NCBI RefSeq assembly: GCF_050337105.1
Contig: NZ_JAKJSQ010000009.1
Location: 1-64,000 of the forward strand
Origin: Aliivibrio_A kagoshimensis
Lineage (GTDB): Bacteria; Pseudomonadota; Gammaproteobacteria; Enterobacterales; Vibrionaceae
Direction of reading: 5' to 3'
Length of the DNA: 64,000 nucleotides
Under the pieces are notes generated by a model. The model did not search any database, was not told where the DNA came from, and worked only from the letters and a program-made list of their open reading frames with translations. The position numbers and the translations under genes are program-made. Shown one piece after another: positions 42,590 to 50,720 of the stretch (position 1 is the stretch's first letter; the number at the start of each line of letters is the position of its first letter).

Positions 42590-43795
42590 ATGAGCAAGAA
42601 CACCAAACAGCAATTAGAGACCACACTGGTCACCGCTGGCAGAGCTAAGAAATGGACCAATGGTGTTGTTAACCCATCAGTTCAACGCGCTTCAACCGTT
42701 GTATTTAATAGTGTGAAAGAGAAAAACAACGCCACAATGGATCGTAAAGGCAAAACACTCTTTTATGGCCGTCGCGGTACTCAAACCCATTTTGCTTTTC
42801 AAGATGCCATGGTGGAGATTGAAGGCGGAGTAGGTTGTGCACTATACCCATGCGGAACGGCAGCTATCAGTAATGCGATTCTCTCTTTTGTCAAAACCGG
42901 CGATCATATTTTAATGGTGGATGCCTGTTATGAACCGACTCGTGACTTTTGTGATGTGATTTTGAAAAAGATGGGTGTAGAGACCACCTATTATGATCCG
43001 AGCATTGGTGACGGTATTAGAGAACTTATTCAGCCCAATACGACTGTTCTTTTCACAGAGTCGCCGTGCTCTATTACGATGGAAGTGCAAGATGTTCCTA
43101 CATTAGCTCGCATTGCCCATGAACAGGATATCGTGGTGATGCTCGACAATACGTGGGCGGCGGGTGTTAACTTCTCACCGTTTGACTTTGGTGTGGATAT
43201 CTCCATTCAAGCGGCAACAAAATACATTGTTGGGCACTCTGATGTCATGCTTGGTACCGCTGTTGCCAATAAAAAATGTTGGCCACAATTGCAAGAACAG
43301 AGTTATTTGATGGGACAGTGTGTCTCTCCTGACGACGTCTACCTCGCCATGCGCGGTCTACGCACCATGGGGGTTCGTTTAAAGCAACACCAAGAGAGCA
43401 GTATAAAAGTCGCAAACTGGTTAGCACAGCATCCGTTGGTTGATCACGTACGCCACCCTGCATTACCAAGTTGCCCCGGCCATGAATTTTACCAACGAGA
43501 TTTTACAGGGTGCAACGGATTATTCTCATTTGTCCTAAAACAGAGTGATAATGCAGCGACCACTGCCCTGTTAGATGGGATGAAACACTTTAGTATGGGC
43601 TACTCTTGGGGAGGGTTTGAAAGTCTCATTCTGGCCAACGAACCTCGCAGTTTTAACAGTTTACGAACCGTAGCCAACCCTAACTTTTCTGGCACACTGA
43701 TTCGGGTGCATATTGGCTTAGAAAATGTGGATGAATTGATTGCTGATTTAGAACAAGGTTTAGCGCGTTACTCACAAACGTTGAGTGAAGCCTGA
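42590..43795 (+). CDS. metC: Cystathionine beta-lyase
   Basis: MetC splits cystathionine to homocysteine, pyruvate and ammonia in methionine synthesis. From the ATG at 42590, with AGGG about ten bases upstream, the protein has 401 residues; the frame is open ten codons further. The PLP lysine is K211 in QAATKYIVGHSD (E. coli K210). Other family motifs are GTAAISNAIL and VMLDNTWAAG. It is probably a single-gene unit with its own terminator. Confidence 0.96.
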   Translation: MSKNTKQQLETTLVTAGRAKKWTNGVVNPSVQRASTVVFNSVKEKNNATMDRKGKTLFYGRRGTQTHFAFQDAMVEIEGGVGCALYPCGTAAISNAILSFVKTGDHILMVDACYEPTRDFCDVILKKMGVETTYYDPSIGDGIRELIQPNTTVLFTESPCSITMEVQDVPTLARIAHEQDIVVMLDNTWAAGVNFSPFDFGVDISIQAATKYIVGHSDVMLGTAVANKKCWPQLQEQSYLMGQCVSPDDVYLAMRGLRTMGVRLKQHQESSIKVANWLAQHPLVDHVRHPALPSCPGHEFYQRDFTGCNGLFSFVLKQSDNAATTALLDGMKHFSMGYSWGGFESLILANEPRSFNSLRTVANPNFSGTLIRVHIGLENVDELIADLEQGLARYSQTLSEA

Positions 43796-43819
43796 GTATA
43801 GACTCCCTATCAATATTTT

Positions 43820-43848
43820 AAAAAACCTGCTCAGTGAGCAGGTTTTTT
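43820..43848. terminator. metC terminator, shared with the convergent gene
   Basis: AAAAAACCTGCT (43820-43831) pairs with AGCAGGTTTTTT (43837-43848) around a five-base loop. Both sides have suitable A/T runs. Confidence 0.9.
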
Positions 43849-43855
43849 ATCTCTA

Positions 43856-44464
43856 CTACCGCTGTTTTCTTAAGCGAGTCAACCCCAAAACACCAAAGGC
43901 AAACATCAGTAATGTGCTTGGCTCTGGAATTGGATTAACAGGTCCTATCGTGAAATTGTTAATATTAAATGACGCAAATTTACCCTTCATTAGGCCACCA
44001 ACACCACAATCTGAGGTGCATGTCATTCCGTTTGGACCAAATAAATAATCAGACCAATTCGTTAATACTAGTGAAGCTCTTTCCATATCTTTAAAAAACT
44101 CCCCTCCAGCAGCTTCAATAACGATACTCTCTTCTAGACTAGGTATCATAGGATTATTCAGTGTAATTGAATCTGAAAAATACTCAGTAGGATCTAAAGA
44201 AAAATCAAATAGCTCCTTACCAACATTAATGCTCATATCTATCCAATTAATAGTTCTACTTGTCATAGATATCTTCCCAAACCCTACTTGTGGGATAGGT
44301 GCGTTATCCAAGTTGATAGAAATATTTCCTGTGACCATCTCACCCACTTCAAATGAGCTTGGAAAAAAAGTATTAACTGCGCCAGAAAATTCCCCTTTTA
44401 TCTCTAGCGCATTGGTTGAAAATGTAAAAAAAACAGCAAAAATCAGAGCAGTAAATTGTTTCAT
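43856..44464 (-). CDS. Secreted protein with PEP-CTERM sorting tail
   Basis: The 202-residue protein has an N-terminal signal peptide (about 1-19, ending NAL) and a C-terminal PEP-CTERM tail. The tail is PIPEPSTLLM, a hydrophobic helix, then the basic end RLRKQR. Such tails are cut by an exosortase when proteins go to the surface or exopolysaccharide. The mature part is beta-rich, with a Cys pair in TCTSDC. No exosortase gene is in this window. The gene looks more AT-rich than its neighbours, a possible sign of transfer. The function is unknown. Confidence 0.85.
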   Translation of the reverse strand: MKQFTALIFAVFFTFSTNALEIKGEFSGAVNTFFPSSFEVGEMVTGNISINLDNAPIPQVGFGKISMTSRTINWIDMSINVGKELFDFSLDPTEYFSDSITLNNPMIPSLEESIVIEAAGGEFFKDMERASLVLTNWSDYLFGPNGMTCTSDCGVGGLMKGKFASFNINNFTIGPVNPIPEPSTLLMFAFGVLGLTRLRKQR

Positions 44465-44655
44465 TCCTTTACCTCAATACATTGATTTATTTGATAGAAA
44501 TATTTTTACCTCTTCATGTTAGCAACCATCAAGCCACAATTTTAAGTCACTGTTTAATAAAGATTTACACGAATAATAACCACATTATCAGAGTGGTTAT
44601 GTAAAGTTTCCTGACATTTAGCCCTAAAATAGCCCCCGCCCCAATATAGATTTAT
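44465..44655. other. AT-rich upstream region of the PEP-CTERM gene
   Basis: No ORF is seen here. The only structure noted is an inverted repeat ATAACCAC/GTGGTTAT around 44576-44600. Promoter elements for the minus-strand gene are not clear. Confidence 0.4.
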
Positions 44656-44671
44656 TGTGAAACACCTCACT
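44656..44671. promoter_or_regulatory. CRP-binding site for the rbs operon
   Basis: TGTGA (44656-44660), six bases, then TCACT (44667-44671) matches the CRP consensus in nine of ten bases. It lies 155 bases upstream of rbsD, as expected for a sugar operon under catabolite control. Confidence 0.65.
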
Positions 44672-44761
44672 TTCTAATCAACAAAGAAATATCTATTTTT
44701 GATCTTATTCACACTTTTAGCTCATGTGGTGTGCAATCCGATTTAATCAGGTCTAAATTCT

Positions 44762-44779
44762 CATCGAAACGTTTCGATG
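44762..44779. promoter_or_regulatory. RbsR operator
   Basis: CATCGAAACGTTTCGATG is a perfect 18-base palindrome containing the LacI-family core CGAAACGTTTCG, the E. coli RbsR-type site. It is 31 bases upstream of rbsD, where the repressor would block transcription without ribose. Confidence 0.85.
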
Positions 44780-44810
44780 GCGATTGGTTCATCGTTCACA
44801 AGGGAACATT

Positions 44811-45230
44811 ATGAAAAAAAATTCACTATTAAATTCTGAGCTTTCCTATGTGATAGCCAAATTGGGCCACACCGATGAGGTAACTATTTGTGATGCTGGA
44901 CTGCCTATTCCTAGCTCTACGATTCGTATTGACCTCGCATTAGTTCCCGGTATCCCATCGTTTATCGATACCGTCAAAGCTGTACTGTCTGAAATGCAGA
45001 TTCAAGGCGTTGTGATTGCTGAAGAGTTCTCGCAGGTGAGTCCAGACCTTCACCAAGCATTGATTAATGAACTCTGTCACCAAGAGGCTCTAACCAACAA
45101 AAAAGTTACCATCACTTACGTGAGTCATGAGCACTTCAAGCCGATGACGTCGAACAGTAAAGTCGTTGTACGCACTGGCGAGTTCACCCCTTATGCCAAT
45201 GTGATATTCCAATCAGGCGTGGTTTTTTAA
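44811..45230 (+). CDS. rbsD: D-ribose pyranase
   Basis: RbsD converts beta-pyranose ribose to the furanose form used by RbsK. From the ATG at 44811, with AGGGA six bases upstream, the protein has 139 residues, like E. coli. The catalytic H20 lies in KLGHTDEV, and CDAGLPIPSST and SPYANVI-like TPYANVIFQSGV complete the site. First gene of the operon. Confidence 0.95.
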   Translation: MKKNSLLNSELSYVIAKLGHTDEVTICDAGLPIPSSTIRIDLALVPGIPSFIDTVKAVLSEMQIQGVVIAEEFSQVSPDLHQALINELCHQEALTNKKVTITYVSHEHFKPMTSNSKVVVRTGEFTPYANVIFQSGVVF

Positions 45231-45246
45231 CAGTTTGAGGCTCGAT

Positions 45247-46755
45247 ATGAAGCAACCAATTTTACAGTTAAAAGATATTGATAAGTCCTTTCCTGGAGTG
45301 AAGGCACTGGACCATGCCAGTTTAAATGTCTATCCCGGACAAGTTATGGCACTGGTTGGTGAAAATGGTGCGGGAAAATCAACCTTAATGAAAGTACTGA
45401 CAGGAATCTATCAGCGTGACGCAGGTGATATTAACTATCAAGGGAGTGCTGCTACGTTCAATGGCCCTAAGCACTCCCAAGAGGCAGGCATTAGCATCAT
45501 CCATCAAGAGCTTAATCTAATTCCAGAGCTGAGTATTGCTGAAAATATCTACTTGGGCCGTGAAACCACCAGCCGTTTTGGTGCGATCGCATGGTCAACC
45601 ATGTTTGATAATGCTGACGCTCTGCTTCATCGTCTAAATGTAAAGCACTCTTCTCGTCAGTTACTTGGAGAGTTAAGCATTGGCGAGCAACAGATGGTCG
45701 AAATTGCAAAAGCCCTCTCTTTTGAATCAAAAGTGATTGTCATGGATGAGCCTACCGATGCGCTCACAGATACTGAGACTCAATCGCTGTTTGCCGTTAT
45801 TAACGAATTAAGAGCCCAAGGCTGTGGCGTAGTGTACATCTCCCATCGTTTGAAAGAGATTTTTGAAATTTGTGATGACGTTACCGTGCTGCGCGACGGA
45901 CAGTTTATTGCTGAAAGCCCCGTCTCCGAACTGGTGGAAGACTCCCTGATTGAGATGATGGTAGGTCGAAAACTGGATGAGCAGTATCCCCGCGTTAATG
46001 TGGACCATGGAGAGACTTGCCTGGAAGTTAATAATTTAACGGGCTCTGGAATACAGAATGTGAGTTTTAGTCTCACCAAAGGCGAAATACTAGGGGTGTC
46101 AGGATTAATGGGAGCCGGTCGAACTGAACTAATGAAGATCATTTATGGTGCACTTCACCGTGACTCGGGTGACATTAAAATCAACGGTAAAACCATCAAT
46201 CCACTCTCCCCTCAAGATGGTCTGGCAAATGGCATTGCCTATATCTCTGAAGATCGCAAAGGCGATGGGCTTATTTTAGGCTTATCCGTCAAAGAGAACA
46301 TGTCGCTGTGTGCGCTACAGATGTTCAGTCATCCGAGTGGCACTATTGACAGCACGGCAGAAACCCTTGCTGTTGATGACTTTATTAACCTGTTTAACAT
46401 AAAAACACCAAGCCGCGAGCAACTGATTGGCAATTTATCCGGTGGCAACCAGCAGAAAGTGGCAATTGCAAAAGGGCTAATGACTCGACCAAAGGTATTG
46501 ATCCTTGATGAACCAACCCGTGGTGTTGACGTAGGTGCTAAAAAAGAGATTTACCAACTGATTAACCAATTCAAACAAGAGGGGATGAGCATCATTCTTG
46601 TCTCTTCTGAGATGCCCGAGGTTCTTGGTATGAGCGATCGAATTATTGTCATGCATGAGGGTCACATCAGTGGCGAATTTAACATTAAAGATGCCAACCA
46701 AGAGAAACTAATGGCTTGCGCAGTCGGTAAACAAGTCAATGAGGAAGCAGCATGA
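45247..46755 (+). CDS. rbsA: Ribose ABC transporter ATP-binding protein
   Basis: RbsA drives ribose import with two nucleotide-binding halves. The ATG at 45247 has GAGG six bases upstream and gives 502 residues. The first half has Walker A GENGAGKST, signature LSIGEQQMVEIAK and Walker B VIVMDEPT. The second half has LSGGNQQK and LILDEPT, while its Walker A region reads GLMGAGRTE, degenerate as in the family. It overlaps rbsC by four bases (ATGA). Confidence 0.97.
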   Translation: MKQPILQLKDIDKSFPGVKALDHASLNVYPGQVMALVGENGAGKSTLMKVLTGIYQRDAGDINYQGSAATFNGPKHSQEAGISIIHQELNLIPELSIAENIYLGRETTSRFGAIAWSTMFDNADALLHRLNVKHSSRQLLGELSIGEQQMVEIAKALSFESKVIVMDEPTDALTDTETQSLFAVINELRAQGCGVVYISHRLKEIFEICDDVTVLRDGQFIAESPVSELVEDSLIEMMVGRKLDEQYPRVNVDHGETCLEVNNLTGSGIQNVSFSLTKGEILGVSGLMGAGRTELMKIIYGALHRDSGDIKINGKTINPLSPQDGLANGIAYISEDRKGDGLILGLSVKENMSLCALQMFSHPSGTIDSTAETLAVDDFINLFNIKTPSREQLIGNLSGGNQQKVAIAKGLMTRPKVLILDEPTRGVDVGAKKEIYQLINQFKQEGMSIILVSSEMPEVLGMSDRIIVMHEGHISGEFNIKDANQEKLMACAVGKQVNEEAA

Positions 46756-47711
46756 GTACCTTAACCAGTAAAAAATTATTCACTAAAGAGTGGCTGATTG
46801 ATCAAAAGTCGTTGATTGCTTTGATTCTTTTGATCACCGTTGTCTCTTTTTTAAACGCTAACTTTTTTACCGTCGACAACATCTTAAACATTTTACGTCA
46901 AACTTCAGTCAATGCGATCATTGCTGTTGGCATGACATTGGTCATATTAACTGCTGGTATCGATCTTAGTGTCGGTTCCATTCTAGCCCTATGTGGCGCC
47001 TTTGCAGCCACTATGGTTGGTCTTGAAGTTCCAGTAATGGTCGCCGTTCCTACCTCGCTCATTGCCGGTGCGGTATTAGGTGGGTTAACAGGAATCATTA
47101 TTGCCAAGGGGAAAGTCCAAGCCTTTATCGCCACCTTAGTCACCATGACTCTACTGCGTGGCGTCACCATGGTATACACCGATGGGCGCCCTATCTCTAC
47201 CGGCTTTACCGATACCGCCGATGCCTTTGCTTGGTTCGGTACGGGTTACCTATTCGGCATCCCAGTTCCCGTTTGGATTATGGCAGTTGTCTTCATTGCC
47301 GCTTGGTACATGCTCAATCACACTCGCTTTGGTCGTTACGTCTATGCGCTTGGTGGAAATGAATCCGCAACCCGATTATCAGGCATTGATGTCGATAAAG
47401 TTAAAATCGGTGTTTACGCCATCTGCGGATTTTTAGCTGCGCTTGCTGGCATCATCGTCGCATCAAGACTCTCCTCTGCACAACCGACTGCCGGTATGGG
47501 TTACGAGCTTGATGCCATTGCCGCTGTCGTGGTCGGTGGAACAAGCTTAGCTGGTGGCCGTGGTCGTATTATGGGTACCTTAATCGGTGCGCTGATCATC
47601 GGATTTTTAAATAACGCACTTAACCTATTAGATGTCTCCTCTTACTACCAAATGATTGCCAAAGCGGTGGTGATTTTACTAGCAGTATTAGTGGACAACA
47701 AAAACAAATAA
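46752..47711 (+). CDS. rbsC: Ribose ABC transporter permease
   Basis: The 319-residue integral membrane protein has about eight to ten membrane segments. It shows family motifs such as TAGIDLSVGSI near residues 66-76, and GGNESATRLSGIDV, the loop that contacts RbsA. It forms the ribose channel in the inner membrane. It begins inside the last codon of rbsA, so the two are coupled. Confidence 0.96.
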   Translation: MSTLTSKKLFTKEWLIDQKSLIALILLITVVSFLNANFFTVDNILNILRQTSVNAIIAVGMTLVILTAGIDLSVGSILALCGAFAATMVGLEVPVMVAVPTSLIAGAVLGGLTGIIIAKGKVQAFIATLVTMTLLRGVTMVYTDGRPISTGFTDTADAFAWFGTGYLFGIPVPVWIMAVVFIAAWYMLNHTRFGRYVYALGGNESATRLSGIDVDKVKIGVYAICGFLAALAGIIVASRLSSAQPTAGMGYELDAIAAVVVGGTSLAGGRGRIMGTLIGALIIGFLNNALNLLDVSSYYQMIAKAVVILLAVLVDNKNK

Positions 47712-47776
47712 CCCTACACAAACCAACAATAATGCTCTTAATACATTGAGCAACGTAAACTTAAAGGACGATAGAG

Positions 47777-48655
47777 ATGAAAAAGATTACTACACTACTT
47801 TCTGCTGCTGTTTTGTCTGCTTCTTTTGCAGGAGCGGCTGCCGCACAAGATACACTCGCAATGGTTGTATCAACCCTGAATAACCCTTTCTTCGTATCAA
47901 TGAAAGAGGGTGCAGAGGCTAAAGCCAAAGAGCTGGGTTATGAGCTTATTGTATTGGACTCACAAAATGACCCAAGTAAAGAGCTTTCAAATGTTGAAGA
48001 CCTTACTATCCGTGGTGTAAAAGCTATCTTAATCAACCCAACTGACTCAGATGCGGTTTCTAATGCTATTCGTATTGCTAACCGTTCGAACATCCCTGTT
48101 TTGACTCTAGACCGCGGCGCTAGCCGAGGCGATGTTGTCAGCCACATCGCCTCTGATAATGTTGCTGGTGGTGAAGCCGCTGGTAAATTCATCATGGAGA
48201 AAGTTGGTGCAAAAGCATTGGTTATGCAGCTAGAAGGTATCCCTGGAACGTCTGCAGCGCGTGAGCGTGGTGAAGGTTTCATGAATGCCGTTAATGCCAG
48301 CTCAATGACACTGCTTTCAAGCCAGCCTGCTGATTTCGATCGCGCAAAAGGTCTTAATGTCATGGAAAACATGCTTGCAGCTAACCCTGATGTACAAGCC
48401 GTTTTTGCTCAAAATGATGAAATGGCATTGGGTGCACTTCGCGCAGTACAAGCTTCAGGCAAAGAGATCCTCATTGTGGGCTTTGATGGCACAGATGATG
48501 GACTTGCAGCGGTAGAGCGCGGCCTTCTGGGCGCAACAGTCGCTCAACAGCCTGAATTAATTGGTTCGTTGGGTGTTGCAACTGCGGTTAAAGTACTTAA
48601 AGGCGATAGCGTAGAGAAATACATCCCAGTTCCACTACAAGTTGTCACAAAGTAA
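47777..48655 (+). CDS. rbsB: Periplasmic ribose-binding protein
   Basis: RbsB captures ribose in the periplasm and may also present it to a chemoreceptor. The 292-residue protein has a signal peptide ending AAAAQ at about residue 24, then the binding fold: STLNNPFF, INPTDSDAV, LDRGASRG and FAQNDEMALGAL. There is a hairpin after it, so it may be produced in excess over later genes. Confidence 0.97.
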   Translation: MKKITTLLSAAVLSASFAGAAAAQDTLAMVVSTLNNPFFVSMKEGAEAKAKELGYELIVLDSQNDPSKELSNVEDLTIRGVKAILINPTDSDAVSNAIRIANRSNIPVLTLDRGASRGDVVSHIASDNVAGGEAAGKFIMEKVGAKALVMQLEGIPGTSAARERGEGFMNAVNASSMTLLSSQPADFDRAKGLNVMENMLAANPDVQAVFAQNDEMALGALRAVQASGKEILIVGFDGTDDGLAAVERGLLGATVAQQPELIGSLGVATAVKVLKGDSVEKYIPVPLQVVTK

Positions 48656-48689
48656 AAACTTATGCTCGCACATTTTTCTGTTTGAGCTT

Positions 48690-48723
48690 AGCATGTCCGT
48701 CTCCCTTTCGGGCATGCTCTTTT
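48690..48723 (+). terminator. Partial terminator between rbsB and rbsK
   Basis: AGCATGTCCG (48690-48699) pairs with CGGGCATGCT (48709-48718), one mismatch/wobble, followed by CTTTTC. It probably lowers read-through into rbsK and rbsR, keeping the binding protein abundant. Confidence 0.65.
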
Positions 48724-48745
48724 CATCTAACTCAATGGATATCCT

Positions 48746-49684
48746 ATGAATAAATTAGTCGTGCTTGGTAGTGTTAACGCCGACCATGTGTTGCAAGTTT
48801 CCTCATTTCCTCGCCCAGGAGAGACGCTTCATGGCCACAGTTACCAGATTATTCCTGGTGGTAAAGGCGCGAACCAAGCCGTCGCAGCAGCTCGTTTACA
48901 CGCAGATGTCGCCTTCATCGCTTGTGTAGGGGATGACCATTTTGGTATCGATATTAAATCTAATTTCGCTGCTGAAGGGATCAACAACCAAGCAGTCATG
49001 GTTGTGCCTGAGACACCAACAGGTATTGCGATGATCCAAGTCGCCGACACCGGCGAAAATAGTATCTGTATTTCTGCTGAAGCGAATGGGCACTTAACTC
49101 CAGAGAAACTACTACCCCATCATGATTTAATCCGTAATGCCGATACCTTATTGATGCAACTCGAAAACCCACTAGAGACCATTGAAGCTGCGGCGTTGAT
49201 TGCCCATCAAGCTGGGACTAATGTGGTTCTTAATCCGGCACCAGCTCAACCACTCTCTGATACGCTGCTTTCACTGGTTAATATTATTACCCCGAACGAA
49301 ACTGAAGCGGAGCTGTTAACAGGTATTGCTGTCACTGACATGGCTTCAGCGAATCTCGCCGCTACCTCACTGCATCAAAAAGGGATCGATACCGTGTTGA
49401 TCACCTTAGGCAGTCAAGGTGTTTGGTTAAGTCAGTGTGGTCATGGCGAACAGATCAAAGGCTTTAAAGTTAAAGCCACCGACACTACGGCTGCGGGTGA
49501 TACTTTTAATGGGGCGTTTATTACCGCCCTTCAATCAGGCAAAGACACTCACTCATCGATACTATTTGCCCACGCTGCCGCTGCTATTTCTGTCACAAGA
49601 ATGGGCGCACAAACCTCAATTCCCAGCCTGCATGAAGTGGAACAATTTTTGAAAAACACCAATGAACAAGATACAATCAATTAA
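48746..49684 (+). CDS. rbsK: Ribokinase
   Basis: Ribokinase phosphorylates ribose to ribose 5-phosphate. The 312-residue protein has the PfkB signature PGGKGANQAVAAARL (38-51), and the catalytic D252 in TTAAGDTFNGAF. N-terminal NADHV is a substrate contact. Its length matches E. coli (309). It is followed by rbsR. Confidence 0.96.
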   Translation: MNKLVVLGSVNADHVLQVSSFPRPGETLHGHSYQIIPGGKGANQAVAAARLHADVAFIACVGDDHFGIDIKSNFAAEGINNQAVMVVPETPTGIAMIQVADTGENSICISAEANGHLTPEKLLPHHDLIRNADTLLMQLENPLETIEAAALIAHQAGTNVVLNPAPAQPLSDTLLSLVNIITPNETEAELLTGIAVTDMASANLAATSLHQKGIDTVLITLGSQGVWLSQCGHGEQIKGFKVKATDTTAAGDTFNGAFITALQSGKDTHSSILFAHAAAAISVTRMGAQTSIPSLHEVEQFLKNTNEQDTIN

Positions 49685-49721
49685 CTAATAATAACAGCAA
49701 GTTAAATAATAAAGGGCACGC

Positions 49722-50720
49722 ATGGCGACCATAAAAGATATTGCAAAACTGGCAAAAGCATCCACCTCTACGGTCAGCCATGTGCTCAACAAAACTCGAT
49801 TTGTCAGCCCCGAGATTACCGAGAGGGTTAATGCCGCTGCTCAGTCACTGAACTACGCTCCCTCTGCCCTAGCCCGTAGTTTAAAAGTCAATCACACTCG
49901 TACTTTCGGCATGCTCGTTACGACCTCTACTAACCCTTTTTTTGGTGAAGTGGTAAAAGGTGTAGAAAGGCGTTGTTATGAGAAAGGCTATACTCTGATT
50001 TTGTGTAATACCGAGGGTGACTCTGAGAGAATGAAGTCGAATCTCGATACCTTATTGCAAAAGAGAGTCGATGGATTACTGTTAATGTGCAGTGACTTTA
50101 AAGAGGAGTCCTTTGACCTGTTTGCTCGCCACCAGCAAGTCCCAACAGTGGTGATGGATTGGGGCCCTATCGGCTTTTCAAGTGATAAAATTCAAGATAA
50201 CTCACACCATGGCGGCTATCTGGCTACTAAACACCTAATTGAGCAAGGCCATACTGAAATAGGCTGCCTAACTGGCCCCCTAGATAAACTTCCCGCACAG
50301 CAGCGTCTGTCTGGTTTTGTGCAAGCGATGGAGGAGTCAGAACTAACCATTAATAAAGAGTGGATTTGTGAAGGTGATTTCGATTGTGAAGGTGGCGTCA
50401 GCGCCTTTAAAACCTTGCTGCAAAGTAGATTACCAACCGCGCTATTTATTAGCAATGACATGATGGCCATGGGTGTGATTAACCAAGCACATAAACAGGG
50501 CATTCATGTACCCGATGACCTCTCTATCGTCGGTTATGATGATGTCAAAATAGCCAAATTCATAACACCATCTCTCACCACTATTCATCAGCCTAAGCAC
50601 CGTTTAGGCCAGATGGCAGTAGATACCCTCTTAGAAAGAATCCAGACCAAAGAGGAGTCAAATAGAGTCATTCAACTTGAACCGACCTTAGTCATAAGAG
50701 ATAGCGTTAAACGTCTATAA
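49722..50720 (+). CDS. rbsR: Ribose operon repressor
   Basis: RbsR is a LacI-family repressor that releases DNA when ribose is present. The 332-residue protein has the N-terminal helix-turn-helix TIKDIAKLAKASTSTVSHVL and a hinge helix SPSALARSLK, then a periplasmic-binding-like domain. It should bind the perfect palindrome at 44762-44779. Its end overlaps aceK by six bases (convergent). Confidence 0.96.
   Translation: MATIKDIAKLAKASTSTVSHVLNKTRFVSPEITERVNAAAQSLNYAPSALARSLKVNHTRTFGMLVTTSTNPFFGEVVKGVERRCYEKGYTLILCNTEGDSERMKSNLDTLLQKRVDGLLLMCSDFKEESFDLFARHQQVPTVVMDWGPIGFSSDKIQDNSHHGGYLATKHLIEQGHTEIGCLTGPLDKLPAQQRLSGFVQAMEESELTINKEWICEGDFDCEGGVSAFKTLLQSRLPTALFISNDMMAMGVINQAHKQGIHVPDDLSIVGYDDVKIAKFITPSLTTIHQPKHRLGQMAVDTLLERIQTKEESNRVIQLEPTLVIRDSVKRL

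Noticed and set aside
47938..48372. Minus-strand open frame of 144 codons inside rbsB.
   Set aside because: It is antisense to a certain gene and has no start signal or recognised product.
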